Of a stretch of 43,909 nucleotides of DNA, positions 34,254-41,089 are shown piece by piece. Position 1 is the stretch's first letter; every line of letters starts with the position of its first letter. This stretch comes from a virus. The notes under the pieces are model-generated. The model was not told where the DNA came from. It saw nothing but the letters and a program-made list of their open reading frames with translations, and made no database searches. The translations under genes and the position numbers were made by a program. Location of the stretch: positions 1-43,909 of IMG/VR virus record IMGVR_UViG_3300006810_000091, one strand, 5' to 3'.

Positions 34254-35132
34254 TTAATAATTTAACAAAAACTTGTATGCGTTTTCGTTCATTTTACCAG
34301 CAGATCCAGTAATAATACTTTCCTGTCTACCATTATCTCTTAATGGTGCAGATTTCATATGTGTAGTATACTTAGTTACACCATTAAATAAACCCCATTT
34401 AGTTAACCCTACCCTAGAGGTTTCCTCTATTATACAATGCTGTAAGTCATTATATATATTCATAGATCTTGTAGAAAAACTTTTTAGTTCCGAAGCACTC
34501 AAAGCTATATCAATTTTAGTAAGACTAAATAGCATTTCTTCCATAGCATCTCTACCAATTGATTGACCACTAAAGTATTGTAGTTCAGCAATCTTTTCTT
34601 CTTCTGCTGTAAAGTTAATTATAGTTGGTAGCTCTTTTACCTTATCCTGTATAGACTGTGTGTGTTTATAACCTGATATTGCATTAGAGTTTAGCCATCC
34701 AAATTGATTTTGACAGAATATAACTTTATTCATAAACCCAAACTTAAGACTACTTGATCCATCATGACTATTAATAGCATATATGTATTGCTCAGTATCT
34801 TGCCCACCTATAACTATATGATTGTTAGGGCGTTTCATCTGTACCATTACTTTTCTACCTTCATTAAAAGGCATTGCTTTTACTATTTCTAAATCATTCT
34901 GACCAGCAATTTCTTGCATAGTTTCTATAATAGTATGATTTTGTGTAGGAGTGTATGCTTCTTTTACTGTAGCAAATACTTCTCCAGTGTCTTCTCTTAC
35001 TATACCATAGTAATCTGTAGAGTGTAGTCCGTTATTAGCTTCTGTTGTGCACTCTCCTGCATAAAGCAGGGGTTTCTTAACTACATTCCAGTTAAGTCCA
35101 TTTTGTTCTAAAATTTGTTCTGTATTAAGCAT
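34254..35132 (-). CDS. DUF932 / phage-plasmid-like protein
   Basis: The 292 residues match the DUF932 pattern (also called TIGR03299): YAGECTTEANNGLHSTDYYG with IVREDTGEVFATVKEAYTPT, then QNHTIIETMQEIAGQNDLEI, the KVMVQMKRPN strand, YIYAINSHDGSSSLKFGFMN, and CQNQFGWLN. Members are common in phages and plasmids, their function unsettled; some are thought to act on DNA or as anti-defence proteins. It ends just before a strong terminator and overlaps the next gene upstream by eight bases. Confidence 0.8.
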   Translation of the reverse strand: MLNTEQILEQNGLNWNVVKKPLLYAGECTTEANNGLHSTDYYGIVREDTGEVFATVKEAYTPTQNHTIIETMQEIAGQNDLEIVKAMPFNEGRKVMVQMKRPNNHIVIGGQDTEQYIYAINSHDGSSSLKFGFMNKVIFCQNQFGWLNSNAISGYKHTQSIQDKVKELPTIINFTAEEEKIAELQYFSGQSIGRDAMEEMLFSLTKIDIALSASELKSFSTRSMNIYNDLQHCIIEETSRVGLTKWGLFNGVTKYTTHMKSAPLRDNGRQESIITGSAGKMNENAYKFLLNY

Positions 35133-35592
35133 AATCTAATTCTAATTTAGTTAATAATTCTTCTGGTGTTCCATGAAATATCTCTGTAGCTTCGCTTCTA
35201 CTATCTATTTCATACACTGTTAGGTGTATTTGTTTATCTTCTTCTGATATTTCATATAGATATTCTTCCCAGCATTCTGAAGCGTCAGGATGCATACAGT
35301 ATATACCTCCCACATTAGATGTTGGTGTTCCATCATCTTTGCATCCGCTTGATTTAAAATGTACAAACATTTGTGCTGCTAGACAGTCCATACCATTAAA
35401 CATAGGCTCAGACTTATCTAAAGGTATACCATTTACAACTGTATATCCAGATAACCATTCTGCTAATTCAGCACCATGACCACTCATGTAGCCGTCATAT
35501 TGACGGTACATACATGTAAGTGGTTGTCTGTGTTTTTTACCTGTTGTATCTTCCCAGGTTCTTATTACTTTGGTTAATGATCTAGTTCCCAT
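35125..35592 (-). CDS. Conserved phage protein beginning MGTRSLT
   Basis: ATG at 35592 is chosen (MGTRSLTKVIRTWEDTTGKK); a TTG two codons upstream is less likely. The protein includes CMYRQYDGYMSGHGAELAEW and SGYTVVNGIPL, GMDCLAAQMFVHFK and IYCMHPDASECWEEYLYEIS. Proteins with a GTRSxTxV...YRQYDGYxxGHGxELAxxL pattern are frequent in phages, with unknown function. It overlaps both neighbours by a few bases. Confidence 0.7.
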   Translation of the reverse strand: MGTRSLTKVIRTWEDTTGKKHRQPLTCMYRQYDGYMSGHGAELAEWLSGYTVVNGIPLDKSEPMFNGMDCLAAQMFVHFKSSGCKDDGTPTSNVGGIYCMHPDASECWEEYLYEISEEDKQIHLTVYEIDSRSEATEIFHGTPEELLTKLELDYA

Positions 35593-35941
35593 CTTCAATA
35601 ATTGCTAAGAAATCACTTTCATCTATAGCGCTTCTAATATCACTAAGAACTTCACCAGTAAAGTAACTAGTTAGCGTAATTTCAGCGTCAATTTCATTGT
35701 CGTTTATGCTGTAATAAACATCAACATTATTTCCTGTTTCAATTCTATTGTTAGTTATACAATCCTCTACAATAGATAATAGTTTATCAAAAGTATCGCT
35801 ACTTATTTTTGGTAAGCTTAGTTGCTTTTCTTGTTTTATCAACTCATCTAAAGCATTTGTTACAGCATCTAAGTTATCTACAGCTAGTGATTTTGATATT
35901 ACTAATTTATCTATTTGCTCTTTTAATGTTAATTCTTCCAT
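35582..35941 (-). CDS. Unknown acidic protein (119 aa)
   Basis: An N-terminal coiled coil (LKEQIDKLVISKSLAVDNLD, ALDELIKQEKQLSLP) is followed by a small alpha/beta domain (VDVYYSINDNEIDAEITLTS, IRSAIDESDFLAIIEDGN). It has no metal site or catalytic motif and is strongly acidic. It overlaps the MGTRSLT gene and starts two bases from the stop of the upstream 60-residue gene. The function is unknown. Confidence 0.6.
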   Translation of the reverse strand: MEELTLKEQIDKLVISKSLAVDNLDAVTNALDELIKQEKQLSLPKISSDTFDKLLSIVEDCITNNRIETGNNVDVYYSINDNEIDAEITLTSYFTGEVLSDIRSAIDESDFLAIIEDGN

Positions 35942-35943
35942 AA

Positions 35944-36126
35944 TTATTTAAGGTTTTTGTATAAATCGTTAGTTAATGTTAATGTTATTTCTTCCAGTAC
36001 TTTACTGTATGCTTCATTTTTACCTAGCAAATATTCGCCAGACTTTTTTTCCTTATTTTCTTGACTAGCTTTTAGTTCTTTAGATATTAAGGTTGTAACT
36101 CTTCCTACCACATCTTCTGCTCTCAT
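35944..36126 (-). CDS. Small helical protein (60 aa)
   Basis: The protein MRAEDVVGRVTTLISKELKA and onward (YSKVLEEITLTLTNDLYKNL) is nearly all helical with a Lys/Glu-rich loop. It lies one base from the upstream gene and two from the downstream gene. The dense packing supports it; it has no recognisable domain. Confidence 0.5.
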   Translation of the reverse strand: MRAEDVVGRVTTLISKELKASQENKEKKSGEYLLGKNEAYSKVLEEITLTLTNDLYKNLK

Positions 36127-36127
36127 A

Positions 36128-36337
36128 TTATTGTTGTTTTAGTTCATTAATTTCCCAATTTTCATGAGCTATATCCATTTGCTCAAGTTCTTTTTCAGCT
36201 ATCATATCCCATATAGCGTCATCGCCATCCATGATTTGTTCACCAATACTTATTTTGTGATCTCTTCCATCATCAGGAAATCTTAAAATTACACTTGTAG
36301 TGTATTCTCTAGTTACTCTAAGTTCGTATTCTTTCAT
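36128..36337 (-). CDS. Small acidic protein (69 aa)
   Basis: The protein begins MKEYELRVTREYTTSVILRF and ends in acidic helices (DAIWDMIAEKELEQMDIAHE). The MKEYxxxxT start resembles the 44-residue protein at 36774, and both may derive from one small beta-hairpin family. It overlaps the upstream gene by four bases. The function is unknown. Confidence 0.55.
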   Translation of the reverse strand: MKEYELRVTREYTTSVILRFPDDGRDHKISIGEQIMDGDDAIWDMIAEKELEQMDIAHENWEINELKQQ

Positions 36338-36531
36338 AGTTTAATATTTTCTAAAGTTTCTTCTATCCATTCATATGCATCTTCAGGAGTTTTAGCTTTA
36401 GTAGAATACTCTACTTTCCACCCTGAAACTATGTTTTTATAAATGTAAGCTTTCCATACACCTGATCTAGTAGGCTGTACTGTAACCCATCTGTCATGTC
36501 TAATTAAAGACTTAATTTCCATTAAATTCAT
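36334..36531 (-). CDS. Small protein (65 aa), HicB-like fold possible
   Basis: The sequence RWVTVQPTRSGVWKAYIYKN, then VSGWKVEYSTKAKTPEDAYE and WIEETLENIKL gives a strand-strand-strand-helix pattern with the TPEDAYxWI helix, faintly like HicB-type antitoxin folds. No partner toxin is apparent, so this is only a shape comparison. An alternative ATG three codons downstream would shorten the 20-base overlap with the upstream gene. Confidence 0.5.
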   Translation of the reverse strand: MNLMEIKSLIRHDRWVTVQPTRSGVWKAYIYKNIVSGWKVEYSTKAKTPEDAYEWIEETLENIKL

Positions 36532-36769
36532 GATAATAACTTTTAATTCTTTCTATTATACCTCTGCCATTTGCAGTGTGAAAACCATAACTATGTGTAT
36601 TTAAAGACGGTATTGGTTCATTTTCTACTAATAAATGAAATAAATCCCACTCATTATCATAGTCCATGTCTTGCTGTGTTTGATTTATAGCTTCTGCCAT
36701 AGCATAAGCATCATGCCTACATTCACCATACTCATTAGTTAAGTAATTTGTTATTTCTGTTGATGTCAT
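36512..36769 (-). CDS. Unknown acidic protein (85 aa)
   Basis: The protein begins MTSTEITNYLTNEYGECRHD, continues with a helix AYAMAEAINQTQQ and DNEWDLFHLLVENEPIPSLN, and ends with RGIIERIKSYYHEFNGN. It is soluble and helical. It is separated from the next upstream cistron by four bases. No family is recognised. Confidence 0.55.
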   Translation of the reverse strand: MTSTEITNYLTNEYGECRHDAYAMAEAINQTQQDMDYDNEWDLFHLLVENEPIPSLNTHSYGFHTANGRGIIERIKSYYHEFNGN

Positions 36770-36773
36770 AATG

Positions 36774-36908
36774 TTAATTTATTTCAACTATATTTACAAC
36801 AGAAATTGATTCTAAAGCTGTTTCTTTAGCCTCTTTTATACTATCTGCCCAAACAGATATCCATTGTTTATCTCCTCCTAAACTAAATGTTACACGATAT
36901 TCTTTCAT
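36774..36908 (-). CDS. Small beta-hairpin protein (44 aa)
   Basis: The frame encodes MKEYRVTFSLGGDKQWISVW followed by ADSIKEAKETALESISVVNI and VEIN. Its ATG overlaps the TGA of the upstream 87-residue gene (ATGA) and it fills the 135-base gap exactly. The strand-strand-helix pattern with WISVWADSxxEA is common in small phage proteins. It is probably real; the function is unknown. Confidence 0.6.
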   Translation of the reverse strand: MKEYRVTFSLGGDKQWISVWADSIKEAKETALESISVVNIVEIN

Positions 36909-37168
36909 AATTCTAATTTTATTTGATTTTTACTAGGTTGCCATTGATAATAGTAAAGAGTATATGTTTTATCTCTACCAAACTTATCTGGAAACGTTTG
37001 TTCTCCAAGTAATGGAGTGTCTTGATCTATTACCATCTTCTTGTCACTGTGTCTGACAAGTATTTTTTCGTTAGTATACTTATAAGGCAGGGCAACAAGC
37101 TCAAGCCCAGAGTGTCTAGGATTAACCTTGTAGCCTGCTATAAGCTTCTTTAACAAATATGATTTCAT
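36905..37168 (-). CDS. Unknown basic protein (87 aa)
   Basis: The protein MKSYLLKKLIAGYKVNPRHS and onward has a beta-rich C terminus (RDKTYTLYYYQWQPSKNQIK). It is basic and lacks membrane segments. Its start shares a base with the stop of the upstream gene and its stop overlaps the 44-residue gene, making an unbroken chain of coupled cistrons. The function is unknown. Confidence 0.55.
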   Translation of the reverse strand: MKSYLLKKLIAGYKVNPRHSGLELVALPYKYTNEKILVRHSDKKMVIDQDTPLLGEQTFPDKFGRDKTYTLYYYQWQPSKNQIKLEL

Positions 37169-37455
37169 TAGTGCTTTTGTTGATCTGCAAAACTACTATA
37201 TGAGCTTTTAGCTTTAGTAGCTTTTGTATTCTTTTGACTATCAACATGTTGCACAGCTTTAAGTCCTTGCCATATTTGTGTTTCTTTCTTAACTACATTG
37301 TAGCATTCTTCAATTAACTTTTCTCTTTGTATTGCAAGAGGTTTTGTAGGATCTATTGTAATGCTTTGACCGTAATTAATTTTTACTGACTCAAAATTAC
37401 CTATGTTAATGTTTTTACTTACATTAAATGATATTGTTGTTTCTGTTTTATTCAT
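37168..37455 (-). CDS. Unknown protein (95 aa)
   Basis: The protein begins MNKTETTISFNVSKNINIGN, followed by VKINYGQSITIDPTKPLAIQ, a helix REKLIEECYNVVKK, and a Lys/Ser-rich disordered end. The opening resembles small phage proteins whose N-terminal beta strand pair precedes a long helix. It overlaps the next upstream gene by four bases. The function is unknown. Confidence 0.55.
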   Translation of the reverse strand: MNKTETTISFNVSKNINIGNFESVKINYGQSITIDPTKPLAIQREKLIEECYNVVKKETQIWQGLKAVQHVDSQKNTKATKAKSSYSSFADQQKH

Positions 37456-37724
37456 CTTCTAAATTGTTTTAAAGTTAAAAATCTCAATATATCTTTTTTA
37501 AGATCTGTTGTTTTATTTCTTATTTTTTCCATTTCAAAGTATAAACCTCTTTCACCAAGATATGTATTGCTAATGCTTTCCAATCTGTCTTTTAAATTAT
37601 TGACAGAAGGTATTAGTTTGTTTTTAATAATAGTAAGTTCTTTCTGTCTTTCTATGTATGCTCTCCATGCATCGTAAGACTCATAAACTCTTTCTCCTAT
37701 TTTTCTAATTCTCATTGGTTCCAT
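37452..37724 (-). CDS. Unknown coiled-coil protein (90 aa)
   Basis: The sequence is rich in Lys, Arg, Glu and Leu: YDAWRAYIERQKELTIIKNK, VNNLKDRLESISNTY and EMEKIRNKTTDLKKDILRFL predict one long coiled coil. It overlaps the DUF1281 gene by 20 bases. There is no motif beyond the coil. It may be a structural adaptor in a small complex; this is a guess. Confidence 0.5.
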   Translation of the reverse strand: MEPMRIRKIGERVYESYDAWRAYIERQKELTIIKNKLIPSVNNLKDRLESISNTYLGERGLYFEMEKIRNKTTDLKKDILRFLTLKQFRR

Positions 37725-38256
37725 TTACTTTAATTTTAGCAGGATTTATATCAGCCGTGTTCATATCTATTGTTTCTGTTTCTTCTCCACACACAAGACA
37801 TGTAGCTATATAGTCGTCATTGTGTGATACTTCTGCTTCACAGCATTCTGAAGCTGCGTCTAAATCCCATGTAAAATCATCCCATATTTCTCCATGTTGT
37901 GCTGTTAGTCTGCCACCAAAACACATTCCTGGTTCTTCATATTCTAGCGTAAAAGATAAGTCAGGAAAGTCTTTCATAATACCTCTTATCCATAAGACAG
38001 GAGGACCCCAAGCTGATTCAAAGTTTACAGAAAAGTAATCTTTATCATCATGGTTTATATGTGGTTCGCAAGCATCCCATTTAGTTCCCCAATTAGCTAT
38101 ACTCCATTGATACCAATCTTTACGATCACCACGAGGAAGCGTTCCTTCAAATGAAAACTCTGTTTCTTCATGAGCATTCATAGATTTTTCTACAAATTCA
38201 TGTAGTTGTTTTTCGTCACCTGATACTTCTAGGTGATTCCAGCACCAATTTGGCAT
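37705..38256 (-). CDS. DUF1281 (YubB ferredoxin-like) protein with Cys-rich tail
   Basis: The 183 residues match DUF1281: an MPNWCWNHLEVSGDEKQLHE start, YQWSIANWGTKWDACEP, then FSVNFESAWGPPVLWIRGIM. The family is common on plasmids and phages and has a ferredoxin-like fold, with no settled function. After residue 130 there is an extra tail with CCEAEV and CLVC, a likely zinc-binding add-on. It begins the chain of small overlapping cistrons to its left. Confidence 0.75.
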   Translation of the reverse strand: MPNWCWNHLEVSGDEKQLHEFVEKSMNAHEETEFSFEGTLPRGDRKDWYQWSIANWGTKWDACEPHINHDDKDYFSVNFESAWGPPVLWIRGIMKDFPDLSFTLEYEEPGMCFGGRLTAQHGEIWDDFTWDLDAASECCEAEVSHNDDYIATCLVCGEETETIDMNTADINPAKIKVNGTNEN

Positions 38257-38271
38257 AATTATTTGTTTTAG

Positions 38272-38667
38272 TTAATAAATATCAACAGAAGCATCTTTGT
38301 ATGCGTCCATTAATTTGTTATAGTTATAATAAGAATATATTCTTTTTTCATTCTCATTTATTACATACTTAAAGTTAATTTCTTCTGCATAATAAACATG
38401 TATTTTATTTTCCTTTGTAATAAGGTGTTTCCAGTGTATTTTCTTTTTGCTTTTAATTTTATCATTATAATCGTAATAAGTTACAATAAAATATGTTTTG
38501 TATATTTCATATTTAGTAATATAAGTATCTGATTCATATACTTGTATTTTATCTTTATCGTAATCCCAATCATAATGATAGTTGGCAAATGACTCTATTG
38601 TACAGTTTTTAATTTGTCCAATAGATATAAATGGTAGCATACATAATGCTATTATTATTGATTTCAT
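38272..38667 (-). CDS. Exported small protein with signal peptide (131 aa)
   Basis: The N terminus MKSIIIALCMLPFISIGQIK is a signal peptide, probably cut near Gly17-Gln18. The mature part is unusually rich in Tyr, Lys and Asp (YHYDWDYDKDKIQVYESDTY), suggesting a beta-rich periplasmic protein. An exported protein among early-type phage genes could act at the host envelope, for example in superinfection exclusion; this is inferred. The gene starts next to the leader motif TTAACTAAAAACAAATAATT. Confidence 0.6.
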   Translation of the reverse strand: MKSIIIALCMLPFISIGQIKNCTIESFANYHYDWDYDKDKIQVYESDTYITKYEIYKTYFIVTYYDYNDKIKSKKKIHWKHLITKENKIHVYYAEEINFKYVINENEKRIYSYYNYNKLMDAYKDASVDIY

Positions 38668-38695
38668 AATTATTTGTTTTTAGTTAATAAAAAAG

Positions 38696-38805
38696 GAAGA
38701 GAGTAGTAGGATAACAGCAAACGTTAGTTATCATTCCGTGGCCACACGCTACCACTACCCTCAACCTATTAATGCACAACCCTTGAGTGACTGAAACTAC
38801 TCTTC
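38696..38805 (-). ncRNA. Structured RNA-like unit A
   Basis: The ends pair as GAAGAG(TAGT)/ACTA..CTCTTC with one two-base bulge. On the minus strand the inside holds CTCAA..TTGAG, CGTG-TGGC-CACG and GATAAC..GTTATC hairpins, a four-way-junction layout. The 3' side runs into TTCCTTTTTTATT, terminator-like. It shares CAAGGGTTGT with unit C. It is not a tRNA: no T-loop or CCA-type end. Confidence 0.5.
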
Positions 38806-38822
38806 ACCAGTATTGTACATGT

Positions 38823-38860
38823 ACCGCATTGCAGGTTACTTAATGAACCGCATAGCAGGT
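38823..38860. repeat. Imperfect 14-base direct repeat
   Basis: ACCGCATTGCAGGT at 38823-38836 and ACCGCATAGCAGGT at 38847-38860 differ at one base. Each can fold into a small ACC/GGT hairpin. They lie between units A and B of the structured array. Confidence 0.6.
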
Positions 38861-38866
38861 ATATAA

Positions 38867-39000
38867 AAGAACAGGCTATAGTACAGCTCGCGAGATGTCT
38901 ATGACACAGACTATATTCGTGCTTGGTACAGTAAGAGAGCTACTCTTACTAAGTAAATACGTATATAGTATTTACAGCCTTATTTGTTGTGCCTGTTCTT
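38867..39000 (-). ncRNA. Structured RNA-like unit B
   Basis: A perfect 10-bp outer stem (AAGAACAGGC/GCCTGTTCTT) encloses two perfect 8-bp hairpins: GTAAATAC..GTATTTAC at 38953-38975 and AGTAAGAG..CTCTTACT at 38930-38950. GTCT..AGAC and the palindrome CTCGCGAG are also inside. The minus strand ends in GTTCTTTTAT. It has no coding frame of useful size. Confidence 0.55.
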
Positions 39001-39009
39001 ATAACAAAA

Positions 39010-39113
39010 AGAGGTAGGTAGAATCAGACCGATAGCGAGGAAAACCCTCTTTAGCATGCTATCTATATGTAACAACCCTTGGCATAGGATTTAGCTACTG
39101 TGTACCTACCTCT
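39010..39113 (-). ncRNA. Structured RNA-like unit C
   Basis: A perfect 11-bp outer stem (AGAGGTAGGTA/TACCTACCTCT) encloses a GATAGC..GCTATC stem and a GAGG..CCTC hairpin. CAAGGGTTGT is shared with unit A. On the minus strand the stem runs into TTTTTG, terminator-like. Confidence 0.55.
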
Positions 39114-39121
39114 CTTATAAC

Positions 39122-39186
39122 AAGAAAGAGGTTAGTGATGCATGCTTTTAAGCTGCCTGCAGGGCTTCTGCGCACGTCTCTTTCTT
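39122..39186 (-). ncRNA. Structured RNA-like unit D
   Basis: A perfect 9-bp outer stem (AAGAAAGAG/CTCTTTCTT) encloses GCC-CTGCA-GGC and GCTT-AA-AAGC hairpins. It abuts the stop codon of the 130-residue gene upstream, so it may be processed from that message. Confidence 0.5.
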
Positions 39187-39578
39187 TATATTTGTGATGC
39201 TAATGCTTTAATCTGTTGGGGACTAATGCGACTAGCAATTGTTTTATATTTAGTTTTAAATCTAGCTCTATGCTTAGTAAAAGCATTTACTATCTTATAG
39301 TATCTAGATATGTGTTTTCTTCTTAATGGCTTATATTCTTCATTAGCCATATTTACTCTTTTTATAAATTCATTATATTTAGAGAATTTTCTTACAGCAC
39401 CGCTAAGGTATTGTATTTCAAGTGTTTTAGCATTCTTGTAGTGTATAATACTGTCTGCATATTTCTTTCTAAATGATGCATGTGCGATATCATATTTACT
39501 GATGTCAGGTGATTTTGCATCAATTAGTTTTTTTAAATCTTTCAGATAAGCTGATGTGATTTCATAAGGTTCTTTCAT
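39186..39578 (-). CDS. Basic helical protein (130 aa)
   Basis: The protein is strongly basic and helical throughout (MKEPYEITSAYLKDLKKLID, YKPLRRKHISRYYKIVNAFT, KHRARFKTKYKTIASRISPQ). The charge pattern suggests nucleic-acid binding. It lies directly upstream of the structured RNA-like array and downstream of a TTTTACTATT copy, so gene and array are probably one transcript. An RNA-binding role is tempting but unproven. Confidence 0.65.
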   Translation of the reverse strand: MKEPYEITSAYLKDLKKLIDAKSPDISKYDIAHASFRKKYADSIIHYKNAKTLEIQYLSGAVRKFSKYNEFIKRVNMANEEYKPLRRKHISRYYKIVNAFTKHRARFKTKYKTIASRISPQQIKALASQI

Positions 39579-39607
39579 GGTAAAAAGTTTTAGTTAGTAT
39601 TATATAG

Positions 39608-39617
39608 AATAGTAAAA
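39608..39617 (-). promoter_or_regulatory. TTTTACTATT motif copy (exact)
   Basis: On the minus strand it follows a UAAC-loop hairpin and ends 29 bases before the ATG at 39578. Confidence 0.6.
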
Positions 39618-39623
39618 AAGGAA

Positions 39624-39637
39624 GGAGCGTTAGCTCC
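39624..39637 (-). terminator. Hairpin GGAGC-TAAC-GCTCC
   Basis: On the minus strand the 5-bp stem with UAAC loop is followed by TTCCTTTTTTACTATT. It lies seven bases after the stop of the 83-residue membrane gene. Nearly the same block recurs at 42044-42077. Confidence 0.7.
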
Positions 39638-39644
39638 GACCTGT

Positions 39645-39896
39645 TTATTTGTAGTTGTTTAATTCTTCTTCTGTCAACGGTTTAGGTGTTAATGCTGTGA
39701 ATATAGAGAATAATACTCCTGCAATAACAGCTGTAGCTAAGCCACTGAATGTACCTATAAATAACATAGGTAGTAATACGGTAAACAGTATGTCCCAGAA
39801 TGTCTGAGTCTTTACTAGTCTACGCCTGCCTAAGGCTTTATATACTATGATATAATAACCTATGGCAGCGAAGAATGCAGTTCCAATGATACTCAT
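39645..39896 (-). CDS. Small two-helix membrane protein (83 aa)
   Basis: An N-terminal hydrophobic helix (MSIIGTAFFAAIGYYIIVYK), a basic loop GRRRLVKTQTF and a long hydrophobic hairpin (ILFTVLLPMLFIGTFSGLAT and AVIAGVLFSIFTA) predict two or three membrane helices with an acidic C-terminal tail. It overlaps the upstream gene by one base and ends at a strong terminator. It could modify the host membrane early in infection; no family is recognised. Confidence 0.65.
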   Translation of the reverse strand: MSIIGTAFFAAIGYYIIVYKALGRRRLVKTQTFWDILFTVLLPMLFIGTFSGLATAVIAGVLFSIFTALTPKPLTEEELNNYK

Positions 39897-40204
39897 TAGA
39901 ATGGCAGATTTTCTACAGTCTCTTGTAGTTCTGCTTTAGCAGCAGCTTGAGGATTGTAGTCATTATGACTCATACTGTGAGTGAATTTACTACCCTCTTT
40001 GTTACTCCATACATCTGTTTGAACATAACCATTTGCATTTACATTCTCTTTCATCCAGTTGCAGAACTTTCTTGCATCAAAGTTTATCTTCATTAAAGTG
40101 TTACCATTATCAAATGTTATTTCTTTAATAAATACTCCTGATGCGAAATTAGTTTCTTTCTTTGCTACTGATTTCTTTGTTGCTTTTTTTGCTTTTGTTG
40201 CCAT
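39896..40204 (-). CDS. Small protein with basic start and LPF end (102 aa)
   Basis: The first 17 residues are Lys/Ala-rich (MATKAKKATKKSVAKKE), followed by a beta-rich core (VFIKEITFDNGNTLMKINFD, WMKENVNANGYVQTDVWSNK) and an acidic ETVENLPF C terminus. The final LPF resembles the SSB interaction tip, though less acidic. This may be a small single-stranded nucleic-acid-binding or annealing-type protein; that is a weak inference. It lies downstream of a TTTTACTATT copy. Confidence 0.6.
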   Translation of the reverse strand: MATKAKKATKKSVAKKETNFASGVFIKEITFDNGNTLMKINFDARKFCNWMKENVNANGYVQTDVWSNKEGSKFTHSMSHNDYNPQAAAKAELQETVENLPF

Positions 40205-40257
40205 TTTTAGTTTAGTGGTTAAGCCACAAGCTATTAATTAATAATTAGTTTATTGTA

Positions 40258-40267
40258 AATAGTAAAA
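40258..40267 (-). promoter_or_regulatory. TTTTACTATT motif copy (exact)
   Basis: On the minus strand it follows directly on the closing stem of the structured unit at 40268-40345 and ends 53 bases before the ATG at 40204. Confidence 0.55.
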
Positions 40268-40345
40268 ATAATCCCCTACGACTTGCACGCCAAGGTCCAC
40301 TGTTTGTTCCCGTTACTTTCATTCGGCAGATTAGACAGGGATTAT
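40268..40345 (-). ncRNA. Structured RNA-like unit (78 bases)
   Basis: The ends pair perfectly over 8 bp (ATAATCCC/GGGATTAT). On the minus strand the inside can form CCG..CGG and further pairings, and the closing stem runs into TTTTTACTATT. It is tRNA-sized but lacks a T-loop, so I do not call it a tRNA. It may be a small RNA with its own terminator. Confidence 0.45.
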
Positions 40346-40359
40346 ATATTGTTATAGTT

Positions 40360-40369
40360 AATAGTAAAT
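40360..40369 (-). promoter_or_regulatory. Variant motif copy ATTTACTATT
   Basis: One base differs from TTTTACTATT. It lies 15 bases upstream (minus strand) of the structured unit at 40268-40345. Confidence 0.4.
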
Positions 40370-40435
40370 AACTAGAAGTTATAGAAGTATAGTTTATTAA
40401 CTAAGTCTATAGCCTTAAGATAGATGTTTAATATG

Positions 40436-41089
40436 TTATACACTTTCAATAAGTTTATTCATGTTTTTAGAATCATCCATAAAATCGTTTTTACGCATAG
40501 CTCTAAATCCATCTTCTTGAGCATATTCTACCCATCTTCTTACAGATGATTGAATAATAAATTTATTGCATATTAAATCAGCAATTTCATTAGGTTGTCC
40601 TGGTTCCGTTGGCCAACCATCAAATAACATAGTTAGTATATCTCCACGATTATCTTTATACCATCTTCCACTTACTAATATAGTTGTACCTTTCTTTGCT
40701 TCAGATATGAAATAGTCCATTGTTTCTTTAAATGAAATTCTTTCAGTTTCCGAATCACTAAAGTATATATCTATTGTAAAGGGTAATAGCTCTTTTTGTT
40801 CAATATCTAGATAGTCACCTGTTTCTAAGAACCATTTATAAGCTTCTGCTCCTGTTTTATTTATTCCATGATAATAATGGTGATAAACAAAATGTGGAGA
40901 GTTGTTAGTAGGTGCTATTGTATTTTGTATATTTATTAATAGATCAGTTAAAGTTTTGTGATTACGAGTGTACTCGCCTGTTTCTATTAAATGTTCAATC
41001 CATCCTTTACATTTTTTTAGTATTTCTGATGAGCGTTCATTAGCATCATCCCATCCTCTTTCATATTCTGTGTCAATTAAATTTTCCAT
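40436..41089 (-). CDS. Unknown protein (217 aa)
   Basis: This acidic soluble protein has an N-terminal helix (ERGWDDANERSSEILKKCKG), a middle with YHHYYHGINKTGAEAYKWFL, and an alpha/beta C-terminal part (FTIDIYFSDSETERISFKET, GTTILVSGRWYKDNRGDILT). No catalytic motif or family is recognised. Its start region carries one copy of the 35-base direct repeat shared with the next upstream gene. Confidence 0.65.
   Translation of the reverse strand: MENLIDTEYERGWDDANERSSEILKKCKGWIEHLIETGEYTRNHKTLTDLLINIQNTIAPTNNSPHFVYHHYYHGINKTGAEAYKWFLETGDYLDIEQKELLPFTIDIYFSDSETERISFKETMDYFISEAKKGTTILVSGRWYKDNRGDILTMLFDGWPTEPGQPNEIADLICNKFIIQSSVRRWVEYAQEDGFRAMRKNDFMDDSKNMNKLIESV

Larger units (their letters stand above)
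38668..39185. other. 518-base region without genes: tandem structured RNA-like array
   Basis: No convincing reading frame is present. The region is more GC-rich than its surroundings and is filled by four consecutive units (38696-38805, 38867-39000, 39010-39113, 39122-39186), each closed by a long complementary stem. Short AT-rich linkers (TATAACAA type) separate the last three. A 14-base imperfect direct repeat lies in the gap after the first. Confidence 0.65.

Noticed and set aside
36334-36531. HicB antitoxin of a toxin-antitoxin pair
   Set aside because: Only the strand/helix order is suggestive; no HicA-like toxin is adjacent.
38823-38860. CRISPR array
   Set aside because: There are only two imperfect 14-base repeats with a 10-base gap and no Cas genes nearby.
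38696-39186. tRNA cluster
   Set aside because: The units have long closing stems and hairpins, but no T-loop, no anticodon-loop consensus and lengths of 65-134 bases.
40240-40325. 25-codon minus-strand frame starting MKVTGTNSGPWR
   Set aside because: It lies wholly within a stem-closed element and crosses its terminator-like end. There is no gene-like leader.
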